A DNA stretch of 64,000 nucleotides from Ambrosia x helenae (lineage: Eukaryota; Streptophyta; Magnoliopsida; Asterales; Asteraceae): contig CM061226.1 of assembly GCA_030844895.1 (NCBI GenBank), positions 118,654,574 to 118,718,573 of the forward strand, read 5' to 3'. A program made the translations under genes and the position numbers. Position 1 is the first letter of the stretch. The number at the start of each line of letters is the position of its first letter. The notes beneath the pieces are model-generated. The model was not told where the DNA came from and did no database searches. It worked only from the letters and a program-made list of their open reading frames with translations. Shown one piece after another: positions 1 to 11,250 of this stretch.

Positions 1-126
1 TATATTTATCTTACTACAATATTAATTTTATCATCTCGTTTATGTGTTAATCATATCAATGGTTAAAAATAAACATGTCCTGCAATTTCTAAACTTTTTT
101 ATGTCAATCTTTGATAATCGACCAAA

Positions 127-159
<33 letters not shown>

Positions 160-686
160 CTTCCTGAATTTGGCATACATCCGTGCACTCATAGACATCG
201 TTTTTAATGCCTACTTAACTAACTGACTTCAATTTTTTTTTTTTAATCCTAATTTCACACGCCACTTTTATGTTTCATCTTAAGTATTTTATAATTTTAA
301 TAGATTAAAAATAGGGGCATACTACTAATACACTGTAATGGGCTATTTTTCGTATAGATACAGGACATACGATAAAGACCCTAGCATCAGTTCGTTTTGT
401 TACGATACCGATATTCGTGACAGAAAACCATAAAAACGAATGTTGGTACTAACGTTGGTATCAGTTCGTTTTTTTTACGATACTGATATTCATTATATCT
501 TAAAAATACCAAAAACCACTTCATTTGAATACAACTCCTTTTTCAACAAAAAAACAAATTATACCTAAATCTCTAGTAAAAGATACAAACACAACTGGGT
601 ATTTTGTTCTTTTACATGGTCGGCCTTTAATAAGGGCGACGCGGACGACGGCTCCAGCCCGAAAATCCCAAGGGCCTGATTTTTTT

Positions 687-691
<5 letters not shown>
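1..691. other. AT-rich intergenic DNA, no gene
   Basis: No coding signal is seen. There is a T-run at about 132-159 and an imperfect duplication of about 32 bp (387-418 and 461-492, both with CAGTTCGTTTT followed by ACGATAC). A GC-richer stretch at 610-680 looks like a repeat fragment. Short open frames here come from homopolymers and the (TA)n tract. Confidence 0.6.
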
Positions 692-744
<53 letters not shown>

Positions 745-1035
745 CATGTTTGTAAGCGTTTTGGGCCAAAAAATAAAAAAAGCGCCGATGGGATTTTTTA
801 AAAAAAATAAACAAAGTTGTTAAAAACATAGGTAAATAGCTGAAAACATATGTTTTTTAGCAACTTTGTTTATTTTAAAAAAATCCAATCGGCGCTTTTG
901 TTATTTTTTTTGCCCAAAACGCTTAAAAACATGTATTTTACATTGGTTATTTTTTTCAAAAAAAAACTAATGGTTTTTTACATGGGTTTTCAAAGGTTTT
1001 CTCAACTCAAGTAGGTTTCCAAAATATCCTTTCCC
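692..1035. mobile_element. (TA)n-bordered foldback element i
   Basis: A (TA)n tract (692-740) is followed by two inverted arms, about 742-830 and 842-938. Each arm contains GCGTTTTGGGC and a GCGCCGAT-type core separated by A/T runs, with a short loop holding ACATATGT. The right border reads, on the minus strand, TATATAGGGAAAGGAT then GGAAACC, the same kind of end as the next two elements. No coding capacity is seen. The left terminal repeat seems lost in the expanded microsatellite. It is probably a non-autonomous DNA element; superfamily unknown. Confidence 0.6.
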
Positions 1036-1047
1036 TATATATATATA

Positions 1048-2020
1048 GGGTAGGGATCATACGAGAACCAGCTTTAGGGAGAGAACCAGAGAACCATTGT
1101 CAACACAAACAAAAAAAAAAAAACCTAAAAACCCCACCTCCACCCCCTAAAAACCTAAACCCACCCACCTCACTCCCTAAAAACCTAAACCCCCCATCCC
1201 CCACACCGCCCCACCCCCCCCCCCCCCAATTGTGAAATGCACATGTGCAGTTTTAAACCCTACACCCCCCCCCCCCCCCCCAAAAAAAAAAAAAAAAAAA
1301 AAAAACCAAAACGCTCCATCCCATCCCCCCCAAAAAGATACCCCCTCTTCCACCATAACCAAAAACTAAACCCTAAAGCTAAACCCATTAAAAAACTTAA
1401 CTATAATAGTGAAATGCACATGTGCATGTAGTACAATTATCTTATTTTATAGTTTTATATAGAGGTTTTTTTAAGTTTATTCACCAACAACCCCAAAAAA
1501 CCTAACCACATTCCCATCATACCTAAAAACTAAACCCTAAAGCTAAACCCATGAAAAAAAACCTAACTATAATAGTGAAATGCACTACGTGTTTATTTAA
1601 AGATCATTGAATAAATTTTTTTCCACCTTATATATCATATCACGTCCATTTAATGATCATTTCATTATGGCAATTGATAATTTATTCAAAAGTGTGCTCT
1701 AAGAGTGAAATGCACATGTGCATACGGTATATGTATGTATATATATATAACAGCAAAATGCACATGTGCATAAGACCTGACGTAATTATGACGTAAAAAA
1801 TGCCATTTTTTTTGTTTTTTTTTATTTTTTTTGTATTTTTTTATTTTTTTCAGAAAGATTAACACTAAAAAAACATTTTGGCGTTTTTACTTTTTTTTAT
1901 TTTTTTTAGGTTATATAATTTTTTATTATTTTTTTTATTTTTTGGTGGAGGGGTTTTTGTGTTCACACTTGGTTCTTTGGTTCTCTCCCTAAATAGTGGT
2001 TTTCAAATGATCCAAATCCT
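1048..2020. mobile_element. (TA)n-bordered TIR element ii with ATGCACATGTGCAT palindromes
   Basis: The element sits between TATATA tracts. Its left end (GGGTAGGGATCAT, GAGAACC, TTTAGGGAGAGAACC) is repeated inverted at the right end (GGATTTGGATCATT, GAAAACC, TTTAGGGAGAGAACC), giving imperfect terminal inverted repeats of about 50 bp. Inside are C-runs and A-runs and four copies of a palindrome based on GCACATGTGC (about 1238, 1415, 1709 and 1757), usually preceded by GTGAAAT, plus one degenerate copy near 1578. There is no protein-coding frame beyond low-complexity artefacts. Confidence 0.65.
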
Positions 2021-2078
2021 ATATATATATATATATATATAATATATATATATATATATACATACATATATATATATA

Positions 2079-2391
2079 GGGTAAGGATAATGTGGAAACC
2101 CACTCTTATAGTGAAAACTCTGGAAACTCTGACTTCCCAATTTTTTTTATTTTTGAAAAAATTAGGGCATGTAATATACATGATTTTAAGCATTTTGGGC
2201 CAAAAAAATCAAAAAAGCGCCGAGCACTTTTTTTTAAAAAAAATAAATAAATTTTCGACTAACACGTGTTACCCATTTTTTACCCGAAGACGGTTTTTAT
2301 TTTTTTAAAAAAAAGCGGCTCGGCACTTTTTCGATTTTTTTGGCCCAAACTAACTCTGACTTCCCACTCTTATATATAACCTTATATATAG
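2079..2391. mobile_element. (TA)n-bordered foldback element iii
   Basis: Bordered by TATATA tracts, it starts GGGTAAGGATAATGTGGAAA. Inverted arms of about 45 bp face each other (about 2190-2235 and 2300-2350; GGGCCAAAAAA with GCGCCGAGC on the left, GCTCGGC with TTTTTTGGCCC on the right). These arms are homologous to those of element i. The loop carries the perfect palindrome AACACGTGTT followed by ACCC. Non-coding. This element ties the small hairpin elements to the large one at 58274-63369, which shares the AACAC-TGTTACC theme. Confidence 0.65.
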
Positions 2392-2881
2392 GTTGTGTAC
2401 TATTGCGATCATTTTTTTAACATTAACCCATCTAATAAGGCTCAAAAATACTAAATTTTTAAACCCATCAAAACAAACTCAACCCAAAGTGATATAAGCA
2501 ACTTAAAAAACAATTTTATGGGCCTAATATGTGAACACGTGAGAAATTGGAAAGGAAGGTGAGAAACAGACTAAAGTTCAAAAGGAAGAAGGGTTTACCA
2601 TTTACACAACCAACGCTGAAAACTCTAGACTTCCGACTATGAGCCCGAGTGTTTTATTGTGAGTTTTTTTATACCTGATGATTCGGCTTAAATTATACGG
2701 GCCCAGTTTAATTGTTGTGGCCCATGGCCTAAAATTTCTTTAAAGTTCTCGGAGACGTCCTTGTTCTTTTATAATTGGTGAAATTGAAACTTATGTATGT
2801 ATATATACGTATCCATACATAGTAGGTTGGAAACTTATGTGTTAAATGAGTTGAATAAAACTTATGAAATTATAACACATG
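2392..2881. other. Intergenic DNA, nothing recognised
   Basis: AT-rich sequence without a gene, tRNA or clear repeat structure. It ends at the target-site copy of the following SINE. Confidence 0.5.
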
Positions 2882-2897
2882 ACACAACCGGGTAGTT

Positions 2898-3202
2898 TTT
2901 TTTGATCGGCGAACAACTGTGTGGCAATCACCCTTGCGGGGCGCCGTGCCCAAGAATCGACTACTCGACCTCCAGCAGCCCCCGCCTTCTCCCGATGCGC
3001 GGAAACCCGAGCCCCACCCGCCCGAAGGCACGACAGTATTATAGAACTCGTAAAACCTCACCGCCCGTCAGATTCGAACCGGCGCCACCCGTATTCGATC
3101 TTTACCCGGATACCAAACCATAAATGTTGGAAGTGGGAATTGAACCCATGATCACCTAAGTGAACATAAGGCCTCTCCACCACTCCACCACTATGGATGG
3201 AT
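2898..3202 (-). mobile_element. tRNA-derived SINE, complete, with 16-bp TSD
   Basis: Read on the minus strand, the element begins at 3202 with a tRNA-like head. It has an A-box-like GTGGTGGAGTGG and a B box GGTTCAATTCC, then a GC-rich body with a second GGTTCGAATC, and ends in an A-tail (T-run at 2898-2903 on the plus strand). It is flanked by a perfect 16-bp direct repeat, ACACAACCGGGTAGTT, at 2882-2897 and 3203-3218. The 305-bp length, A-tail and long TSD are those of a LINE-mobilised SINE. The perfect TSD suggests recent insertion. Confidence 0.9.
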
Positions 3203-3341
3203 ACACAACCGGGTAGTTATTTATGCTCTGTGTGTATATATTATAAGAATATTGTTTATTCAGTTTTTTTAATAATAAAAAATAACAATAATAATAATAA
3301 TGACTCGAGCGTGTTTTTCTTAATAAAATCACTCAATATTG

Positions 3342-3583
3342 ATACTTTTTTCTTTTTTATAAAACTATTTAAAACAATTTAAAACTGATTAAACTAAAAT
3401 GTAAGAGAATTTAATAACTTTTTCTTTTTTATAAAACTATTTTTTTAACGATCAACTAAAGTATTGTCGGATACTCTGTACGTGGCCCCCAATGGCCGAA
3501 AGGGGCCTCGGACGGCCTCTAGTCTGTACGGACAGAGCCCTTCGGCCCACCCGTCTTAAACTAAAATGTAAGAGAATTTAATA
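3342..3583. repeat. Tandem duplication interrupted by a GC-rich insert
   Basis: A unit of about 73 bp (3342-3414) is repeated at 3415-3583. The second copy has about 110 bp of GC-rich sequence (about 3440-3555) in its middle. The flanking 28-bp segment ending in GTAAGAGAATTTAATA is identical at 3389-3416 and 3556-3583. The insert follows a T-run, so it may be a short retroposed fragment on the minus strand. Confidence 0.55.
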
Positions 3584-4099
3584 TAATTGATGAGAGCCAA
3601 TTTTATAACTCTATAGTTTTAAGTATCGTTAATTGACTCTATAATAATTATATTAGACTTAACTGTTCAGTCATGTACTCATGTTTATTGAATAAAATAA
3701 CTATTAAGTTTTATTTACTATGTAACATTTTTATTTTTAAGCAAACATTTTATTTATTTATTTTGAACCACTTTAGGAACTTTGTTTAAAAGAATATCAG
3801 GGATTTCACAACAAACTCGAATTTGTAATTCTGCAACTTATCACCAAATGGTTTAGATTATTAAACCTATCAATTCTGAACTTTTATGAGTGTTCTGTAT
3901 TCATATAAATATTCATATTAATAATAACTAATAAGTTAAACATATGAAGAGTAATACAGTTTATGAATCAAGGTTGTTTTATAAAATAAGCCCCTATTCA
4001 TATGTCAAGATTTTGTTCATTCTTTTATCGGTTTTGATCTTTGAGATCACCGTATTGATGATTTGATGTTGAGAGTTATCAATAGTCTTTTTGCTTTCA
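3584..4099. other. Intergenic DNA, nothing recognised
   Basis: AT-rich non-coding sequence. No gene, RNA or structured repeat could be supported. Confidence 0.5.
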
Positions 4100-4114
4100 A
4101 AGCTTATATTATTA

Positions 4115-4133
4115 GCCTTACAAAAAAAAAAAA
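4115..4133 (+). mobile_element. 19-bp poly(A) retroposition footprint with 15-bp TSD
   Basis: The segment GCCTTAC followed by 12 A residues is flanked by the perfect 15-bp direct repeat AAGCTTATATTATTA (4100-4114 and 4134-4148). This is what target-primed reverse transcription leaves when the new copy is truncated almost entirely, keeping the A-tail and seven bases. The source family cannot be named from seven bases. Confidence 0.65.
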
Positions 4134-4148
4134 AAGCTTATATTATTA

Positions 4149-4260
4149 ACTAGTTTTTATCCCGGGAGCGTCCCGGGTTGAAATATCTAATATGACATAA
4201 TAAAATATATAATATGATAACATAATTAATGACTTTCCAATATATGATTAATGAATATTA

Positions 4261-4291
<31 letters not shown>

Positions 4292-4801
4292 TATTTTAAA
4301 CAAATCTCTGCCATAAGTTATCATATTATTATTTTAAAAAATTCATGGGTATCACCTAATCCCAGGCCCGACCCAAACCCACAATTTTTTTTTAAACTAA
4401 TCCCAAACCTGACACAATACTTGTCGGTTACAAAAAATAGTTATTTTTTTCTCCGTTTTTTATATAACACTATGGTACTCGTTGGAAAGATAATAAAACG
4501 CTCGTTAATTTGGTGTAATTTTTTTCTGTAAAAAATCTCGTATATAAAAGATATTAACGTTTAAAAGTTATGAGAGAAAACGTGAGAGAGAAAATAATAA
4601 AGATTTAACATTTACATTTAGTAGATTATGTATTTAATAGATTAGGTTAAACCATATTTATTCATTTTTTTAATTGGTCTAGAGTTGCCACATCACATCC
4701 TATGTGGCATCTCTCAAAGGAGAGATTGCATAAGATTATGACATGTAGGATTATTCCCTTTGCAATATATATATATAGATAGATAGATATAGATATAGAT
4801 T
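4149..4801. repeat. Unclassified interspersed repeat ending in (GATA)-like microsatellite
   Basis: It begins with an ACTAG then TTTTTATCCCGGGAGCGTCCCGGG palindrome-like block and ends TTGCAATATATATATAGATAG followed by AGATA repeats. An (ATT)n tract lies at 4258-4291. Plant genomes contain many unclassified repeats with an ACTAG/CCCG start and a TATAGATA end. Clear TSDs and a coding frame are absent, so class is left open. Confidence 0.4.
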
Positions 4802-4988
4802 ATTGTTGATATTATTATATGATTTAACGTAAGAAGTTGGAAATTTACAGCGTTACAAGTTACACTGGCCTCTTTACATCAAAACGGTAATAATTTCCTA
4901 CACATATATATTTGCCATAAATAGTCTTAAAAGCTTGAAAATGTTTGGGTGCAAAACTATATATATTTACTAAAATAGTTTATTATAT

Positions 4989-5331
4989 ATATATATATAT
5001 TTTTTGAACGGTGACTTTCTTATTAGTGACACATTGTTACGATGCCGACTGAAGTCGTCACCCCCGCCAAGGTTGGCCAAACTCTGTGTTCTATCGGATC
5101 CGGCTCGGCTTGTCAGCCTTGGTGGCGTTCCCCTAGAAACCATACTGCCTTCACACGAGTTGCCTCGCTGAAGTAATAGTCGGATGAAAATCGAGGTGAC
5201 GCTCATGATCGAACTCCCCTCTGTGGGTTAGTCCCATCATTGCGCACTATTGTCTCACTATTTGATGCAGATAAGGATCGAACCTGAGTCTCCTAAGGAG
5301 AACTCAAGCCTTTTCACCACCTGATCTATAA
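4989..5331 (-). mobile_element. tRNA-derived SINE with probable 10-bp TSD
   Basis: On the minus strand the head near 5325 has GGTGGTGAAAAGG (A-box-like) and AGGTTCGATCC (B box), followed by a GC-rich body and an A/TA-rich tail at the left end. TTTATTATAT occurs at 4979-4988 and 5332-5341 and is the likely TSD, though AT-rich flanks make this less certain than for the SINE at 2898. A further tRNA-like fragment on the plus strand may follow directly (5342-5410). Confidence 0.65.
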
Positions 5332-5341
5332 TTTATTATAT

Positions 5342-6299
5342 GCTCCACCGGTGTGGTGGTAACTAACTTGGTGTATAACATGGAGGTCATGGCTTCATTA
5401 CCTACCTGTTAACAACTTAAAAAACAAGAAAAGAAAAAGATTATTAGGTAACTTTCAACTTTAAACGTCTTTCATCAGGCGTTATCAACTGTGTTTCGAT
5501 TGATGTAAGGTTTAAAGGTTTTTTAGACATATTTGATTTTCATGATTCTGCTTTTACATGACTATATACTCCAAAAAACTGTCTTATGAGTAAACATGTC
5601 ATGTGATGAGAGTAATGAAATTATTATTTGCATTGTTTGTTTAAAACCACAAAAGTATTTCAAAACCTTAGATATCATGTGACATTTGATTTTTCTTACA
5701 TAGTTTCACTTATTTCTCATTTATTTAAAATTTGATTCTCTCATAAAATAAGAAAAATAAAAGGTAGGATATTAATGTATTAAAATTTAGGAATCATTAA
5801 CAATCTATAATAAAAAAGAAAAATAAAGAAACTATTTTGACCAAAGGGTTATGGTCAATGTTCAAAGAATTCTATCAAGAGAAAAGGTCCTTGTAGTTGG
5901 TCCCAAAACGACCTCAAAATCACACTATTTTACAAATGAGTCAACCAGATAGAGAGAGTCAAATATGACAATAATGAACATGCTTGACTCACTATGAGAG
6001 TGAGTCAACTCAGTCATGTTCCAGTTAACCTTTGTGGCTGTGTCAAGATCAAGCAGGCTGCATCAACTTAAGGGCAAATATCAACAAAAGAAGCAGATTT
6101 TCGACAATTTTTCGTTCGCCATGATAAGATAAATAAACCTTTTCCTCATTGATCCTAAACTACAACAAACTAGATGGGGGCAGAAACAACAGCGTACAAC
6201 AACAAACGATAAGTCTACAAACTAGAAGATAAAATGATCACTAGCAACCTACACGCACTAACTAGATTAAAAACAAGTCCTTTAAACAATTTAACGCCT
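5342..6299. other. Intergenic region and probable 3' UTR of the ARID-HMG gene
   Basis: No coding frame is supported. The part nearest 6299 should contain the 3' UTR and polyadenylation region of the gene transcribed leftward from 11250; its end cannot be placed by eye. A stretch at 5860-6020 is rich in GAGTCAA/TTGACTC words on both strands. Confidence 0.4.
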
Positions 6300-9200
6300 T
6301 TATCTTTCCTCGCCTCTTAACCCCTGCTCCTGATAAAGCTACATTAAATCATCGACGACACCAAAATTAGCACCAAGAAACACATAGAAGGTTTCTTGTA
6401 AACATTCGGTACCCAAGTTTATGGACTGAGCTAATTGTATAAAAAAAAATATAAACCAACTTTGGTCGAACTTAAAAACTATTTGAAATAACAGCATACC
6501 TTCACGGCTTCACCTTTTAGTATTGGTAAAAAAAAAAATAGATTGCAAGTATGTTGTTGTTTCAGGTAATGTTAAAGGTATGCTGCTATTAACGGTGAAA
6601 ATGTGAAAGAACGCTGCTATATTGTGCGACCCAGTTGAAATGATGACATGGCAGCTCATGTGTCGGTAGCTTTGACCAACGTTGACTTTTTTCTAACCTG
6701 ACGTCAACTAAAAAAGATTCAAGCGAGAAACTTTGAAAAGCATGATTGTTTTTTCTTTGGTTAAAAAATCATTACTTGAAATAGAGATTTAACCAAAGTT
6801 GGTAACCGCTTGATGCAATACGTCGTGATAATCATTATTTACCTGTTTCTCCTCTTCTGTCAAAGTGCCCCATAAAACTTGTATTCTTTTGCGTATGATA
6901 CTTTCTTGACCATGGTACAAGGGTTTTAACCGGATATAATGCTCGGTGAAAAACACATCATACCCGCTTGTGTCTGGTTCAGGTGAAGGTTCCCTTATGG
7001 CAAGCTGATACATATTGTGGGTCGGATGAGATGGTGCAGGTGAATCGGATGGTAGATGATACAAAAACCCTGACAGTTTTTCAGACCCTAAATCTACGGT
7101 AACCAAATAACCTTGATCGAAACGGTTATCAATTGTTCCGGTTACTTGCCCACCAACCTCAACCTTTTGCCTTGCTGTACCACATATAAAAGAATGTTTT
7201 TACAACATGTTCAAGAATTAACAATAACATGTGGGTAAGAAAAGAGGGATCAATAAGAAATTTAATACTTCTTAGATGATGTGTTTTGCAGCAACAGATA
7301 TCATAGTTGTTAAAAGCCATCGCCTCTTGCGCCTAGGCCCATTTTTTAGGAGAGGCGATTCATTCGCGCTTTAAGTCGAGGAAATTGCGCTTTCATTCTC
7401 CAGGTAATGGTTTAGGCGCAGATTTCAGCTAAATTCCCAAATTACGGAGAGTTTCTAGCCAAAATCGTTAAATTATACACTAATAGATTAATATTTCAAA
7501 ACTTTTGAATACTAACTAGATGAAAAATAGTATTATTTTAATATATTTTTACTTTATTTTCTTGTTCGCTTTTTTTATCTTAGGCCCTCGCTGTTTTTGC
7601 CCTCGCGCCTAGGCCCCAAGCGAGGCCTATGCGCCTTGAATGTGCCTAACGCCTTTGATAACTATGACAACTGATTATCCAAAAAAAAAACTGACGGCTT
7701 CACCAATTTTGTCATCATTAAATTTAAAGGATATTTAAGCAATTCGGTTAAAAGTCAAACATGCGTGTCAAGGCAAAAACATCACAAATTTCATGGGAAC
7801 TAGCAAACACATGAATTACATGGTAGACCTTACCGGGAAACAGATTTTTTACCGAACCAGACGCTGATCCATGGGAGGCCTTGTTTGTTGCATCTGTCAC
7901 TAAGGACAAAGTATGGTCATTCATAAAGCTTTTACTTTATCTATACATTTAAACATGTAATATAACATGTTCAAGATTTAAGTACCATGTGGTCCGATGG
8001 TGGGGGTCTTCTTGTGAAAATAATACACCTGCTCAAAATGATAGAGCAAGGAAAGATAATACTTGCGCAAAACAAAAGAAGCGTTTGTGATTGTGGGACC
8101 AAATTTGAAAGCAGCCATAACTTCCTTCCATCTTCGGTCACTCACAATCTGTATAGAAAATATATGTTTTTATTAGAATTATAATTTATCATACGACGCA
8201 TGGTTCATAAAGAACTAAAAAGATGGTTAGGCATTTGTTATTTAAGACACTGAAAATAAAAACCATACCTTTTCTATGCCGCCTCGTGACGTGACTTCTA
8301 TAAATAGCCGGTGTAGATCTAAAGACGATCCTCCAATAACAGGGATCCTAAGTACATGAGAAAAAAAAAGGATACTATCAACTTTTAAGCTATTGATTTC
8401 ATATCTTATTGCATTGTCTACTTTAGAAATGAAAATGTTTAAAAGAACTAGAGATTACACTAAAAAGGTTTAAGCCATAGCATGGAACAAAGATATGTTA
8501 GAAAACAAAAACAAAAACAAAAACAAAAAAGAACATAAGACAACACAATCAACAAGATTAGTGTCCAAAGAAAGTTATCACTAAAGATTATCAGATTATG
8601 CATGTTGGACAATGTTTATGGTAGAGTGGTAAGCATGTTGGATAATAAACAAAGGTACTCAATAAAATCCCACTCGTAGAGTAGGGTCTGGGGAGGGTGA
8701 GTTGGGGGCAAACCTTACCTCTATCCCGGGATATAGAGATGTTACTCCCAAGTCCCAATGAGACACCACGATACAACAATACTTCTCTTTTATAGTGTAA
8801 CATACGAATAAGATATAGTGTACTAGTAGTAGAAGATGAAGGAAAATAGAAGGCATGAAAAGGGATCACAAAGCATCTAGAAAAGTATCTATCACGGACC
8901 CCTTTGTAAGCATGTTGGATACGGTTGATAATCATGTGATGTATGTGTATTTCATACCAGGTTATTTTACTTGGATTCAAATATTATCCGTAGTACAAAA
9001 AACAAAAAACAAAAAAATCCTAAACAAGTCAATAGTACTGAAATTACTTAATAAGATGCTAAAATTACAATAGAGGAAGTGAGGAACTATCCAAATAACC
9101 AGAAAAAAAAAAAAGTCAACAAGGTCAAATACAATTACGAGCCTTTCACAGCCTACAGATTTCGATAAAGAAATGCTCAAAACAATTACAACTATATGTA

Positions 9201-11250
9201 AACAACTAAACACCAAGACAAGTAAATTCATAATCTAATCTTAGAAGCATGAAACTCACTTCAATTATTAGAAATTTAATTGGTAATCTAAGTATGATAC
9301 TTGTCGTCATCCATTTAAGTAAACATCAACAACAACAATCGAACCTAGTAAATCCCACTAATAGCAAAAACTATTAATAGGGTCTGGGGAGGGTGGAATG
9401 TAGGCAAACCTTACCTCTATTCCTAGGAATAGAGAGGTTGCTTCCAGAGAGACCCCCAACTCAAGAACACACAAGAGACGAACAAACAAAACCAAAAAAA
9501 GGTAGAAAGCTACCAAATATCACACACACTGATGATAGGGTAACCTAGTGGACCCAAAAAAGAAACATATGCACAGGAAGACACTCTCAAGCACACGTGC
9601 CCTGAAGTGTAGGAAGGTCTAAGCCCATAAGACCTGACTAAAGCACTACTTTATGTATGAATAGAGATGATATCCCTTTTAACTAGTACTGAAAAATATA
9701 TACTTTAACCGGATACGAACATTAAACAGAACTTCACTAGCACGAAACTAGAACATTTTATATACAATAAAACCGAGCAGTACATAACACCTATGCTGAA
9801 TAAAAGAAGAACAGAACATGGCCTTCAATCTTTCCTATACACCCAGTTTTTCTCTTAACTATCTTTCATGATATCAGGATCACTATACTATACAATACTA
9901 TACTATACGGTACCACAATGTACACGAAAAACAAAAAAAAAACAGAAAAAAAAAAGATTTTTTTCAGGCAGTGTCTCAACGAGAGCAGCCTCTCTATCCC
10001 CTTAGACAGAGGTAAGGCTTGCCCTCATCGCACCCTTCCCATAATCTACTACTAGTAGCTCAACTATGAGCGGGATTACACCGGGTACGTTTGTTTGTTT
10101 GTTTGTTTGTATAATATACCCAATTTTTAAATAACAATTGAGAAATGAAGCTACATAGTACATACAGAATACAGTGAGCAATTAAAGCATAAAAGAACCA
10201 ATAACAGAAGCAAAAAACAAAAATATTATTTCCAGAAATTAGGGTTTATTAAAATGAGCCAGTTTCATACAGAGAAAGGACAGTGGCAGCTTTCACTGCC
10301 AATTAAGTTATGATCACACATCAAAACACTTATTAGCCTTAAATTTTGACCAGACCATCCATCCACTAGTAAATTGGGTAATAATATTTTCAAATTCATA
10401 AACTTTTTAAAACCTATCACACCTAATTGTTGCTAAGACAAACACACCAACAACAAAGGCAAATTCAAGATTCAAATTAAACTTAATCCCATTCCATAAC
10501 CCATTAACCCTACCAGTTTGTTCCCCTAAACTTCCACACAAACTTTCCCCAAATTAAAACCTTTTCTCAACATACCCACATGAAAAAACTCCCAAAAAAC
10601 AAGAACATTTAACCACTAGAGCTACAAATAAAGATCAAGATCAAAACTTTCCATCACCATTCAACAAAAAATGTAAACTTTAAACATGGGTACTTAACAA
10701 AATCATCAAAAACAAAGAATGCAACAAAAAAGATATATAAATAAAATAAAATAAAATAAAAGATGAAGAACAATTAACCATCATAGCTACAAATAAAGAC
10801 CAAGATCAAAACTTTCCCTCACCATTCAACTAAAAATGTAAACTTTAAACATGGGTATTCAACAAAATCATCAAAAACAAAGAATGCAACAAAAAAGACT
10901 AATAAAATCATACAAATAAAGATAAAGATCAAGTCTTTCCCTAACTATTCAACAAAAAATGTAAACTTTAAACATGGGTATTCAACAAAAACAAAGAATG
11001 TAACAAAAAAGATTAAAAAAACCACACAAAAAAAAAAAAGATAAATAAAATATAAAAAAGAAGAAGAAGAAGAAGAAAAATGTGTGGGTACTTACTTAAA
11101 CTTGGTGCCAAAAGCAGAGTGAAATAATTGAAGTTTTTCCCAGAAAAATTGAGGGTTTTGAGTGATTTGCTCATAAGAAGCTTCTGGTGAAGGATATGTG
11201 GTCGTGGAGGAACCGTAACCGTTATATGAGAGATGATGAGGGGCCGACAT
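6300..11250 (-). CDS. ARID and HMG-box DNA-binding protein (HMGB9/10/11/15-like), C-terminally short
   Basis: Six exons join in frame: 11250-11096, 8347-8269, 8148-7986, 7899-7834, 7174-6843 and 6338-6300 (stop TAA), giving 277 residues. All introns are GT-AG. Residues about 25-130 form an ARID domain: exon 1 ends GTKFK, exon 2 encodes IPVIGG, LDLHRLF and VTSRGGIEK, exon 3 encodes RRWKEV and NASFVLRKYY. Exon 5 carries the family's linker block (VTVDLGSEKLSGFLYHL) and the start of an HMG box (SGYDVFFTEH, RLKPL, LWGTLTEEEK); exon 6 adds LYQEQGLRGEER. Plant ARID-HMG proteins are nuclear DNA-binding proteins, about 320-450 residues long, with a basic stretch before the box and a full third helix. 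Here that basic stretch is missing and the stop falls inside the box. The start is the first Met with family-like sequence downstream. Homology is firm; function of the shortened form is open. Confidence 0.85.
7302..7666. mobile_element. MITE-like repeat in intron 4 of the ARID-HMG gene
   Basis: The ends are inverted copies of one another (CATAGTTGTTAAAAGCC at the left; GCCTTTGATAACTATG at the right). Blocks such as GCGCCTAGGCCC and GCGCCTAGGCCCC recur near both ends. An AT-rich core separates them. The target duplication is unclear, so the superfamily is not assigned. Confidence 0.55.
8655..8785 (-). mobile_element. SINE copy a, GGGTCTGGGGAGGGT family (intron 1)
   Basis: The 3' body of a SINE family with the words AATCCCACT, GGGTCTGGGGAGGGT, ACCTTACCTCTA and GGGATATAGAGA. 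The same body occurs at 9345, 9965, 48261 and 53661. Compared with the full copy at 48261 it lies on the minus strand. The 5' part and TSD are not clear. Confidence 0.7.
9345..9475 (-). mobile_element. SINE copy b, GGGTCTGGGGAGGGT family (intron 1)
   Basis: It shares AATCCCACTA, AGGGTCTGGGGAGGGTGG, ACCTTACCTCTA and AGAGAGGTTGCTTCC with the other copies. An (AAC)n-like tail lies to its left (9325-9345), the 3' end on the minus strand. Confidence 0.7.
9965..10112 (+). mobile_element. SINE copy c with (TTTG)n tail (intron 1)
   Basis: Reads GCAGCCTCTCTATCCCC, AGAGGTAAGG, then GCGGGATTACACCGGG on the plus strand and ends in six TTTG/GTTT repeats (10089-10110). Short tandem tails of this kind mark SINE 3' ends. 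The 5' part is truncated or diverged. Confidence 0.65.
10611..11020. repeat. Three tandem copies of a ~140-bp unit in intron 1
   Basis: A unit containing CTACAAATAAAGA, CAAGATCAAAACTTTCC, CATTCAAC, AATGTAAACTTTAAACATGG and AACAAAGAATG is present three times (starting near 10620, 10780 and 10912), about 90% alike, with small indels. The block ends less than 80 bp from the donor of exon 1 of the ARID-HMG gene. Confidence 0.8.

Noticed and set aside
692..829. Proteins with long Tyr-Ile or Ile-Tyr runs
   Set aside because: Translation of the (TA)n tract; the same artefact occurs at 2000-2190, 16750-16810 and 63360-63520.
2898..3202. Genuine tRNA gene on the minus strand
   Set aside because: B-box words are present, but no cloverleaf with paired acceptor stem; the A-tail and 16-bp TSD show a SINE.
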